Part shown: positions 1 to 5,755 of the stretch, piece after piece
How positions within the stretch are numbered: position 1 is the stretch's first letter
Layout: every line of letters begins with the position of its first letter
From: Spirochaetia bacterium
GTDB taxonomy: Bacteria > Spirochaetota > Leptospirae > Leptospirales > Leptonemataceae
Direction: 5' to 3'
Assembly (NCBI GenBank): GCA_016195395.1
Contig: JACPZR010000525.1
Span: 1 to 6,887, forward strand
Length of the DNA stretch: 6,887 nt
Program-made: the position numbers and the translations under genes
The notes under the pieces: model-generated
The model's database searches: none
The model's input: the letters and a program-made list of their open reading frames with translations, nothing else
Told to the model about the DNA's origin: nothing

Positions 1-1107
1 AATTTCTCCTTTTATGCCCTTCATGCGCAGCCCTGCGATCAATTCTCCCTTATGGACGCCGTGCCTTTCCGACTCAACGAAGATGCGCACAAAGCTCTCT
101 GACTCCGAGCCAACCAGCCAGCCAAGGCCGGCGGATGCACGCTCGTAGAGCGGCCCGCCGCTTTCCGTACCCAACCGTGTCTCCCGCGTCCAGCGCGTGC
201 GTATGATGAACTGTCCTGGAACCGCCCCAGCCGGAAGACGCATCTCCGCGCCGGCCGTGCGCCCACCGTGAGCGCCCCGGTCCTCCCCCGCCGCTTCAAA
301 GAGGAGCCACGAGGAAGGACCGCCCATCGCCGCGGCGGACCCCGATTTTCCTTTTCGATGCACTTCATCCAGCGTATCCCAGTATGCGCGGCGGAGCGCT
401 GACATGCGGAAGAGAGCGTTATCCACGCTGTCAGGGACAGAATGAAGAAAGAAGGCACCCTCCACATTCTGCTTTTCCACTGTGAGGTCCGTTCTAATCT
501 CGCTCTGCCTCTCTTTTCCTCCCCAGGAACGATCCAAGGCCAAGGCTCCGGTTCTACTGGCAGCGTGCCATGCAGCGAACATGGAATCGTCAGGCGCGCG
601 CAGAAACCATCCGGGACTCTGCCAACCCTCCACATAAAACACACCGGGCAGGAATGCGCCGGGCAGAGGCTGAAAAAACGCTGTCCGCAATCGCCGCGGC
701 GAGGGAACACCGGGAAGGCCCGAGAAGAAGGTCCGGTCCCGGAGAAAGTCGGAATGCGGTCCCGGAATAAACCGGCTTCCCAACGCGAGAAACCCTGCGG
801 CGGTTTCCGCAAGCAGGGAAACATCCGTCTTCCGGGCCCCGTCGGCGGGGAGCGCCTTCTCGCGATACTCTCTGGTCTCCGCCAGCACTGATAGATTGTA
901 GGTGGGACCCCGCCTGTCGAACCGGAGTTCGGTCAGCTGTGCGGGGCGGGACAAGAGCGCCGGGTCCGCGCTGAAGAAGCCCCCTGACAACGCCAGGTTC
1001 GTGGCAGTTGCCTGGTCTGTCACGGGAAGGGCGGGCGACGCGTTGGTCGGTCCCGTCAGGAGGGCGCCTGCCAAAAGGAGTGGGGCGATGGTTTGGCCTT
1101 GCTTCAC
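1..1107 (-). CDS. Exported protein of unknown function, 3' end outside window
   Basis: This minus-strand frame is open from a GTG at 1107-1105 to the window edge, giving 369 residues with no stop. In-frame TGA and TAG codons about 20-30 bases upstream limit the start; GTG is the only good candidate, with no strong Shine-Dalgarno sequence. The N-terminus (MKQGQTIAPLLLAGALL...) reads as a signal peptide with cleavage probably around residues 22-26 (TNASPA), so the product is probably periplasmic or in the outer membrane. The mature part has no cysteine that I can find and contains stretches of alternating polar and hydrophobic residues (for example YNLSVLAETREY and QFIIRTRWTRETRL) that would suit beta strands. 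I recognise no family. Two overlapping minus-strand frames covering the same bases are rich in Arg, Cys and Trp and look like shadows; this frame has the natural composition and the export signal. It is divergent from the sigma factor gene and could be controlled with it, but nothing shows that. Confidence 0.72.
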   Translation of the reverse strand, partial: MKQGQTIAPLLLAGALLTGPTNASPALPVTDQATATNLALSGGFFSADPALLSRPAQLTELRFDRRGPTYNLSVLAETREYREKALPADGARKTDVSLLAETAAGFLALGSRFIPGPHSDFLRDRTFFSGLPGVPSPRRLRTAFFQPLPGAFLPGVFYVEGWQSPGWFLRAPDDSMFAAWHAASRTGALALDRSWGGKERQSEIRTDLTVEKQNVEGAFFLHSVPDSVDNALFRMSALRRAYWDTLDEVHRKGKSGSAAAMGGPSSWLLFEAAGEDRGAHGGRTAGAEMRLPAGAVPGQFIIRTRWTRETRLGTESGGPLYERASAGLGWLVGSESESFVRIFVESERHGVHKGELIAGLRMKGIKGEI

Positions 1108-1208
1108 ACGAGAAAGGGTGCTTTTCTATCAGTGCGACCCGCATTTTTTGGTTATTTGTGCTTGTCTCCCCACCCGATTCTCCCAACTGATTGTTGAAAC
1201 CGACCTGA
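1108..1208. promoter_or_regulatory. Divergent intergenic region between exported protein and sigma factor gene
   Basis: These 101 bases must carry the start signals for both divergent genes unless transcription enters from further away. The region contains an AT-rich patch with a run of six T (1144-1149) followed by GGTTATTTGTG. I could not find a convincing -35/-10 pair for a housekeeping sigma factor, nor a clear ECF-type GAAC...CGTC pair, on either strand. The call rests on gene arrangement only. Confidence 0.4.
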
Positions 1209-1757
1209 ATGAGCAACCCGCACCAGATATTCGAGGCATTGTACAACGCCCATCGCCAGGACCTCTTCACCTACCTATTGCGGTCCGTGAAGGAAGAGAA
1301 TACGGCGCTCGACCTCCTTCAGGACACGTTTTTGAACTTCATCAGGGTCTTTCAGAGTCGGGAAATTCCTGATACGATCGGGAGTCGGAAGTACCTGTTC
1401 CGCATTGCGCGGAACCTTACCATCAACTACAGCCAGACCGCCTATAAGCGACGGGTCGACCTTTCAGGGACGGCTGATCAGGACCTCCGTTCTACCGCCA
1501 AGGAACCCAGTGATCTGGTGATTGATAAGATGGAGGCGGAAGAGCGCCATGCCGTCCTCGCAGACCTGATGGTGCGCCTGCCTGAAGACGAACGGACAGC
1601 GATCGAGCTCCGCGTCGGCCGGCAGATGAAATTGGAAGAAATCGCCGACATTATGGACACGTCGATATCCCGGGTGTCCCGACTTGTGCAAAAAGGGGCC
1701 CAGCGCCTGATCCATGAGGGCCGGATGAAAGGCTTTGATTTTTCCAAAAATATATGA
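1209..1757 (+). CDS. ECF-type RNA polymerase sigma factor
   Basis: This 182-residue protein has the size and two-domain layout of a group 4 (ECF) sigma-70 factor, which directs RNA polymerase to a small envelope- or stress-related regulon. Region 2 spans about residues 7-82: DLLQDTFLNFIRVF matches the core-binding part (2.2), and KYLFRIARNLTINYSQTAYKRR matches regions 2.3-2.4, which open and read the -10 element. A variable linker (about 83-110) leads to region 4 (about 112-170), where MKLEEIADIMDTSISRVSRLVQK is the helix-turn-helix that reads the -35 element. An in-frame TGA directly precedes the ATG, so no earlier start is possible; the Shine-Dalgarno sequence is weak. The FecR-domain membrane protein begins 36 bases after the stop, the usual position of the cognate anti-sigma factor. 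The subgroup and the target promoters cannot be told from this sequence. Confidence 0.93.
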   Translation: MSNPHQIFEALYNAHRQDLFTYLLRSVKEENTALDLLQDTFLNFIRVFQSREIPDTIGSRKYLFRIARNLTINYSQTAYKRRVDLSGTADQDLRSTAKEPSDLVIDKMEAEERHAVLADLMVRLPEDERTAIELRVGRQMKLEEIADIMDTSISRVSRLVQKGAQRLIHEGRMKGFDFSKNI

Positions 1758-1784
1758 AAATCGGGATGCCTTCGTCTGTTATTT

Positions 1785-1791
1785 GAGGTGA
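1785..1791 (+). promoter_or_regulatory. Shine-Dalgarno sequence that decides the start of the first FecR gene
   Basis: GAGGTGA matches seven bases of the anti-Shine-Dalgarno complement and lies two bases before ATG 1794. The alternative GTG start at 1788 lies inside this element and has no ribosome-binding site of its own, so ATG 1794 is preferred. Confidence 0.6.
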
Positions 1792-1793
1792 GT

Positions 1794-2882
1794 ATGGGAG
1801 AGCAGGAGAAAAGAGAACTACTGCCCCCGGGCTTTCTGCCCTACCAGCGGATGCTGGAGGCAGCCACGCCCGAGAGGGAACTGCCTGCTTTTGACGCCGC
1901 GTGGCTTCAGAAGGAGCCCGCTCACGTTGTCCCTACGAATGTCATTTTTCCCGCGCACGGAGCCTCGCCCCTTAAATACGCCGCCATGGCGGCCATTGCG
2001 CTCTTTACCGTGGGTTTGTCCGCGCTATTTGTGGTAAACAGAGCGGCCGTCATTGCCTTTATTGAGAACAAGGGTTCTTCAGAAGGCGTCCAAGGCAGTG
2101 GCGTTTTGCGGGCTGCCGTTGTGTTTGTTCAGGGCCAGCCGCAGCTTGATCATGAGGGCAAGACCGGCGGGATGGAGCTGGGACAGATGCTTGTGCAAGG
2201 GGACCGGATCATCACCGGACCCGGAGCCCGCGTGGACCTGGGTTTGCCCGGCGGCCATATCGTCCGTATCAAAGAGCAGAGCGATGTTGAGATCAGCACG
2301 CTCCGCCAGACGAAGTCGGCTGCCAGGGAAGCTGTAATCGGACTCAAGAATGGCGAGGTTGTGGCTTCTGTGCGGAAGCTGGATAACGCTGAGAAGATGC
2401 AGATCAAGGCACCCACAGCGATTGCCGGTGTGCGGGGAACTGGATTTCGGGTCAGCACGGACGGGGCACGGAGCATCGTTGTCGTAGCGGACGGAGCCGT
2501 TGAGGTTCAGACAGCAGCTGCGGCGGCCAAGGTGCTTGAAGCAGGGCAGTCAGTGACGGCTACCAAAGAAGAGACCAAGGAAGAAGCCAAATTGGATGCC
2601 GGTTCCGCGGCCGCTCTCAAGGGAGAGCTTACGGAAATGGAAGCCAACCGTGCGGCCATGGACAGTGAAGTGATGAATGCTGCGGCACAGCTGCCGATTG
2701 TGAAATCGGATGCAGACATAGCGCGCGTATACAACCGCGTTGAAGTCGTGCGGTTGAAGAACGGAACGCAGTACAGGGGAGTCGTGGCCTCGCAGGTGGG
2801 GACCGTACTCTTAGTGCAGACGAGTCAGGGAACGTTCATTGTGGACTCGTCGCAGGTAAGTGAAATTATCAATGAGAAGTAA
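1794..2882 (+). CDS. FecR-domain single-pass membrane protein, putative anti-sigma regulator
   Basis: From ATG 1794 this is 362 residues; an in-frame GTG at 1788 would add two (the numbering here counts from that GTG). About 60 N-terminal residues without a signal peptide come first, then one membrane helix (about 64-83, YAAMAAIALFTVGLSALFVV), which predicts a cytoplasmic N-terminus and an external C-terminal part. A FecR domain covers about 105-245 and carries the signature APTAIAGVRGTGFRV (208-222). A Lys/Glu/Ala-rich helical linker follows (about 250-308), then a compact, probably beta-rich domain (about 311-364) shared with the next gene. In FecI/FecR systems the cytoplasmic N-terminus of FecR binds the sigma factor and the FecR domain senses an envelope signal. 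The position directly after the sigma gene and the topology fit that role, but I do not recognise a standard anti-sigma motif in the first 60 residues, so the function is inferred. Confidence 0.88.
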   Translation: MGEQEKRELLPPGFLPYQRMLEAATPERELPAFDAAWLQKEPAHVVPTNVIFPAHGASPLKYAAMAAIALFTVGLSALFVVNRAAVIAFIENKGSSEGVQGSGVLRAAVVFVQGQPQLDHEGKTGGMELGQMLVQGDRIITGPGARVDLGLPGGHIVRIKEQSDVEISTLRQTKSAAREAVIGLKNGEVVASVRKLDNAEKMQIKAPTAIAGVRGTGFRVSTDGARSIVVVADGAVEVQTAAAAAKVLEAGQSVTATKEETKEEAKLDAGSAAALKGELTEMEANRAAMDSEVMNAAAQLPIVKSDADIARVYNRVEVVRLKNGTQYRGVVASQVGTVLLVQTSQGTFIVDSSQVSEIINEK

Positions 2883-2908
2883 TTTTGCCGGCCGAGCCGG
2901 AAAATTTT
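2881..2908 (+). terminator. Hairpin with short U-tract between the two FecR genes
   Basis: The arms AATTTT-(bulged G)-CCGGC (2881-2892) and GCCGG-AAAATT (2896-2906) pair over 11 base pairs around a three-base CGA loop and end in four T (2905-2908). The hairpin starts inside the TAA stop codon of the first FecR gene and ends 28 bases before the next start codon. With so short a U-tract it may act as a leaky terminator or as an RNA-stabilising or processing element, so that the sigma-anti-sigma pair and the lipoprotein are made at different levels. Confidence 0.5.
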
Positions 2909-2920
2909 AGAGATAGAGAA

Positions 2921-2927
2921 AGGGAGG
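2921..2927 (+). promoter_or_regulatory. Strong Shine-Dalgarno sequence of the FecR lipoprotein gene
   Basis: AGGGAGG lies nine bases before ATG 2937. It is the clearest ribosome-binding site in the window and suggests efficient translation of the lipoprotein. Confidence 0.7.
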
Positions 2928-2936
2928 CAAAAACTG

Positions 2937-4094
2937 ATGCAAAGGACGATCAGAATAGCGACCGGGCTCGTGGTTTTCATGGGCATGGCCGGTCTTACGT
3001 TCTGCGGGAAACCAACCGCTGAACAGAGCAAATCCATGGTTGTGGTGTACACCTCTGGTGAAGCCAAACTCGTGAGAGCAGGACAAGAAATGCCGCTTCA
3101 AGTGGGCATGATTGTGAAAGAAGATGACACAATCAAAACCACGGACCACGGCACAGTTGACCTGCAGAGCCGTTCGGGAAGCGCAGTGCGCATCAGCGAA
3201 TTTACCACGGTTACCGTGTCTAAATTGGCTGGCGGCGATTCCAACGACACCAAGATCAGCATGAAGCACGGGGGCCTCTTGGCATCCGTGAAGAAAGGAT
3301 CATCCAAAGAAAACTTCTCCGTGGTTACCCCGACGGCGATCGCCGGTGTGCGTGGGACAACGTTCCGCGTAGAAGTAGGCGCAGACCCGGAAGTGGCTCC
3401 GCGTGTGAAGGTTCTTGATGGTAAAGTTGCAATGGCTCCGCGCATCGCAGCGCTGGACAATGTATCCAAAGAGCAGATTGCAGCCAGCCCGGACCTTCAG
3501 AAGCTTGCAAGCATTGAGAAGAAAGAAGTCGTTCTGGACAATCAAACAGAAGGAACGCTCGATCCCAAAGTGCAGCAACAGGTCAAGGCCGCCAACACAG
3601 CAATGGAAAGCGCTGTGAAAGCAGAGCCGGCCAAACTGGAACAAGCCGCGCAGCAAGCCGCCAAAGCAACCGAAGAGCTGTCCAAAACAGACTCCAAGCC
3701 GGCTGTTGAAAAGAAGGAAGCCGCTGTGACTGGTCAGGATCTCATCGACAAAGCTACCCTTGTGGCAGTAGACGTTGAAGTTCTGGACAAAGTGCTGAAG
3801 ACCGGTGGAACCACCACTCCCGCAAGCTCCAATCTGGTTGATGAACTCAAGCAGAAGCGTGAAGCCAAGCAGGAGCAGGTCATGAAGGTGATCCAAGAGG
3901 AAGCATCCAAGAAGAAGCTGACCTCTGACAAGGAAATCGAACAGTACTACAACAAGCTGGAAACTGTCGTCCTGAAAGACGGCACCAAACATGTTGGAGC
4001 TGTGATTGCCCAAACCGGCAACATCCTGATGGTGCACACCACCACCGGGGTTATGCAGATCGAAAAAGGAAAAGTATCGGAAATCCAATACTGA
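2937..4094 (+). CDS. FecR-domain lipoprotein with long helical linker
   Basis: This 385-residue protein starts with a basic tip and hydrophobic core (MQRTIRIATGLVVFMGMAG) ending in LTFC, a lipobox of the loose kind accepted in spirochaetes, so Cys23 is the probable lipidation site and the protein would be membrane-anchored and outside the cytoplasm. The FecR domain spans about 34-165, with the signature TPTAIAGVRGTTFRV (131-145). Residues about 170-335 are rich in Ala, Lys, Glu and Gln and should be mostly helical, possibly coiled coil. The last 50 residues or so (about 336-385) match the end of the preceding protein; by eye 20 of 49 aligned positions are identical (for example LK-GT, VSEI). 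FecR domains are associated with signal sensing, and related folds bind ligands or scaffold envelope complexes; the ligand here is unknown. With no cytoplasmic part it cannot contact the sigma factor directly and might instead work through the first FecR protein. The codons look more A-rich and biased than those of neighbouring genes. Confidence 0.88.
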   Translation: MQRTIRIATGLVVFMGMAGLTFCGKPTAEQSKSMVVVYTSGEAKLVRAGQEMPLQVGMIVKEDDTIKTTDHGTVDLQSRSGSAVRISEFTTVTVSKLAGGDSNDTKISMKHGGLLASVKKGSSKENFSVVTPTAIAGVRGTTFRVEVGADPEVAPRVKVLDGKVAMAPRIAALDNVSKEQIAASPDLQKLASIEKKEVVLDNQTEGTLDPKVQQQVKAANTAMESAVKAEPAKLEQAAQQAAKATEELSKTDSKPAVEKKEAAVTGQDLIDKATLVAVDVEVLDKVLKTGGTTTPASSNLVDELKQKREAKQEQVMKVIQEEASKKKLTSDKEIEQYYNKLETVVLKDGTKHVGAVIAQTGNILMVHTTTGVMQIEKGKVSEIQY

Positions 4095-4120
4095 TCCCAC
4101 GATCATAGATTTCAAAACGA

Positions 4121-4151
4121 AGCCGTCCGGTCCTTCCGGGCGGCTTTTTTT
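4121..4151 (+). terminator. Intrinsic terminator after the FecR lipoprotein gene
   Basis: Arms AGCCGTCCGG (4121-4130) and CCGGGCGGCT (4136-4145) form a ten-base-pair stem with one T-G wobble around a TCCTT loop, followed by a run of seven T (4145-4151). It lies 26 bases after the lipoprotein stop codon and closes the sigma/FecR unit, so the BFD/exbBD genes should have their own promoter in 4152-4252, where I see no clear consensus and no Fur box. Confidence 0.92.
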
Positions 4152-4252
4152 GTTTCATGCTGACAGCGTCACGACCGGGAGCCTTCTTTTTACCCTCGGC
4201 CGACAAGGATCGGGTTTGCGGGAAAACTCGCGTATTCTGGAGTGACGGGGAT

Positions 4253-4471
4253 ATGTCGGAAATGGCGGACCTCTACGCCCTCATGCGGCCCCGCAAGATC
4301 TGCGTCTGCCGGAGCGTGACGGAAGCCCAGATTCGGAAGGCCGTGGAAGACGGCGCGCGGGACTTTGATGCTGTTCAGGCAGTGACAGGATGCAGCACCG
4401 GGTGCGGGACGTGCGAAAGCTTGGTCAGAGAGACTATCGAGCGCATCATCGACTCGCTCCCCAAACCGTGA
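4253..4471 (+). CDS. bfd: BFD-like [2Fe-2S]-binding protein
   Basis: From ATG 4253 this gives 72 residues, close to the usual size of bacterioferritin-associated ferredoxin. The family pattern is clear: CVCRSVTEAQIRKAVEDGA near the start, then VTGCSTGCGTCESLV, giving the four cluster cysteines as C-x-C and C-x2-C. Such proteins carry a [2Fe-2S] cluster; Bfd passes electrons to bacterioferritin so that stored iron can be released, while similar domains in larger enzymes serve as electron-transfer modules. The frame is open further upstream to an ATG at 4157, but that start lies directly behind the terminator U-tract, has no ribosome-binding site and would add 32 unconserved residues. GGAGTGA at 4239-4245 supports 4253; ATG 4262 is a second option. 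exbB follows within 12-48 bases depending on its start, so the two are probably co-transcribed. Without a bacterioferritin gene in view, the exact partner is open. Confidence 0.85.
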   Translation: MSEMADLYALMRPRKICVCRSVTEAQIRKAVEDGARDFDAVQAVTGCSTGCGTCESLVRETIERIIDSLPKP

Positions 4472-4510
4472 AATACAGCGGACTTGACCAATCACCCGCG
4501 GCCCTCAAAC

Positions 4511-5143
4511 ATGGTTCCGATGTCGGAGAATTTCACGTGGTCGCACCTCTTTGTAGCAGGCGGGCCCACACTCATTGTATTGATAGTCTGTTCTGTAATC
4601 TCGATTACGGTCATTGTCGAGCGCGTCCTTTACTTCCGCGGTAAATCGGACGGAGGTTCAGAGCTTTTGACGCGGCTAGGGTCCATGCTGTCCTCCGGGG
4701 ACACAAACGGCGCGGTTCAAGTCGCTTCTGCGGAGAAGACACCCGTGGCCTACGTTGTCCGCGAATGTATTCCCGTCGCAGGCGATGAGAAGCTGTTTGA
4801 AGAAGTGAAGAGCCGGGCCATTGCGGAAAAGATTCCGGAGATGGAGCGGTTCCTCAACATAGAAGCGACGCTCGGCACTGTGAGTCCTTTCATCGGGCTC
4901 TTGGGGACGGTCATCGGGATTATCCGCGCGTTTCTGAGCCTCGGCGGCGGAGCCAGCAGGTCGGGAAACATGGAAGGTCTGAACGCGGGCATCGCGGAAG
5001 CGCTGGTGGCCACCGCAGCGGGACTCTTTGTCGCGATCCCGGCCACCATGGCCTACAACTACTTCCGTCGCAAGGTGTCCGGCATTGTTCTCCAAATGGA
5101 GATTGCGGCCAGTCGAATTCGCGAAGCAGCGCTCCGGAGATAG
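4511..5143 (+). CDS. exbB: ExbB/TolQ/MotA-family proton channel subunit
   Basis: This inner-membrane protein forms, with ExbD, the proton channel that powers TonB-type or Tol-type work at the outer membrane. From ATG 4511 it has 210 residues. The three family membrane segments are visible (numbering from 4511): one near the N-terminus after SHLFVAGGP (about 18-37), a second with TLGTVSPFIGLLGTVIGII (about 120-138), and a third with GIAEALVATAAGLFVAIPATMAYNYF (about 160-185). The last two hold the most conserved motifs of the family. A charged cytoplasmic loop lies between segments 1 and 2. The start is uncertain: a TTG at 4484 would add nine residues and ATG 4520 would remove three, and none has a good Shine-Dalgarno sequence, so coupling to the BFD gene is possible. 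ExbB and TolQ cannot be separated with certainty here; exbB is favoured because no tol/pal genes are seen and a BFD-like gene precedes it. Confidence 0.9.
   Translation: MVPMSENFTWSHLFVAGGPTLIVLIVCSVISITVIVERVLYFRGKSDGGSELLTRLGSMLSSGDTNGAVQVASAEKTPVAYVVRECIPVAGDEKLFEEVKSRAIAEKIPEMERFLNIEATLGTVSPFIGLLGTVIGIIRAFLSLGGGASRSGNMEGLNAGIAEALVATAAGLFVAIPATMAYNYFRRKVSGIVLQMEIAASRIREAALRR
5136..5139 (+). promoter_or_regulatory. Shine-Dalgarno sequence supporting the TTG start of exbD
   Basis: GGAG inside the last codons of exbB lies six bases before TTG 5146. No ATG or GTG occurs in a suitable place, so this element supports the rare start codon and suggests that exbD translation is coupled to exbB. 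Confidence 0.6.
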
Positions 5144-5145
5144 CA

Positions 5146-5553
5146 TTGGTCCCCTATAAACGTTTTTCGGAAGACCAGGTTTTCAGCGGGATCAACATCA
5201 CCCCGTTCACGGACATTGTCCTCGTGCTCCTGATTATTTTTATGATTGCTGCTCCCGGTCTCTTGAATACGGGCCTGGACATCAGTCTCCCGGGGTCCAG
5301 CACTGCGGAAGCACAGTCCCAGAGCCGCGTCACCGTGGGACTGGACAAAGAGGGGACCATCTACTTTGAAGGCGAGCGCACCCCGCGTGAAGCGGTCCGC
5401 ACAAAGCTCGAGGAACTCGTTGCCAAGCGCAAAGACATTTCCGTGGTCTTGAACGCGGACTCGTCCGCCCAGCACGGCCTAGTGATTGAACTTCTGGACA
5501 TGGCCCGCGCTGCCGGCATCAAGAACATATATGTCGGGACCATCCCGAAGTGA
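5146..5553 (+). CDS. exbD: ExbD/TolR-family proton channel subunit
   Basis: This 135-residue partner of ExbB has a short cytoplasmic N-terminus, one membrane helix and a periplasmic domain, the full-length layout of the family. The segment INITPFTDIVLVLLIIFMIAAP (about 16-37) is the hallmark; Asp23 corresponds to the protonatable aspartate of E. coli ExbD (Asp25), so the channel should be functional. The periplasmic part (about 40-135) ends in the usual LLDMARAAGIKNIYVGT, close to the C-terminus of typical family members. The gene starts at TTG 5146, two bases after the exbB stop, which fits a tightly coupled ExbB/ExbD pair made in fixed ratio. A possible start of the following gene (ATG 5531) overlaps its last 23 bases. 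TolR is the alternative name; no nearby tol gene supports it. Confidence 0.93.
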   Translation: MVPYKRFSEDQVFSGINITPFTDIVLVLLIIFMIAAPGLLNTGLDISLPGSSTAEAQSQSRVTVGLDKEGTIYFEGERTPREAVRTKLEELVAKRKDISVVLNADSSAQHGLVIELLDMARAAGIKNIYVGTIPK

Positions 5554-5755
5554 ACGCCTGCGCCGGAATTTCTTCCGGGGCGCATGGCAGCCGGCGCTCT
5601 TCGGCGCCTTTGTTGCTCCTCTCGTTATCATAATCCTCTCGCGTTATGCATTTCCGTCATCGATGGAATTCAGCTGCGGTTCTATGCAGGCGCCACCGGT
5701 CTTGAGCTATTGGTTACCTGGGTACTCGCAGGTCTTGCGGCAAAAGAAACGATAA
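5531..5755 (+). other. Likely displaced N-terminus of the following membrane protein, in another frame
   Basis: Reading from ATG 5531, which overlaps the end of exbD by 23 bases, gives 74 residues. The first 45 or so look like real protein: a basic stretch (SERLRRNFFRGAW) followed by a clean membrane helix (LFGAFVAPLVIIILSRYAF), the positive-inside pattern of a protein inserted in the inner membrane. After about residue 46 the translation becomes nondescript and stops at 5755. In the same stretch the downstream frame (from ATG 5584) reads as an Arg/Cys/His-rich sequence unlike a membrane protein, then becomes convincing from about 5670. One missing base near 5668-5671 would join FPSSMEF to QLRFYAGATGLEL as a continuous membrane protein. 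It could instead be a short separate gene, or a chance open frame. Confidence 0.45.

Noticed and set aside
1099..1129. TTGCTT and TTCTAT as a possible promoter for the sigma factor gene
   Set aside because: The spacing is 19 bases and the -10 match is poor, and the -35 part would lie inside the divergent coding region.
39..1270. Long open frames on the minus strand at 39-824 and 590-1270, and on the plus strand at 442-891 and 902-1372
   Set aside because: They overlap the GTG-started exported-protein frame or the sigma factor, are rich in Arg, Cys, Pro and Trp, and show no domain or signal; they look like shadows in GC-rich coding DNA.
4092..4105. Small perfect inverted repeat TGATC-CCAC-GATCA at the stop of the lipoprotein gene
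   Set aside because: Five base pairs are expected by chance, and the real terminator lies directly downstream.
3300..4115. 271-residue minus-strand open frame opposite the FecR lipoprotein gene
   Set aside because: It is a Phe/Leu/Cys/His-rich mirror of a Lys/Glu/Gln-rich coding region, and it begins inside the region just upstream of the terminator; the plus-strand gene has a lipobox, FecR motif and ribosome-binding site.
5531..5755. Possible short TonB protein, since it follows exbD and starts with RRNFFRGAW plus a membrane helix
   Set aside because: It lacks the proline-rich spacer and C-terminal domain of TonB and is far too short; joining to the downstream membrane protein explains it better.
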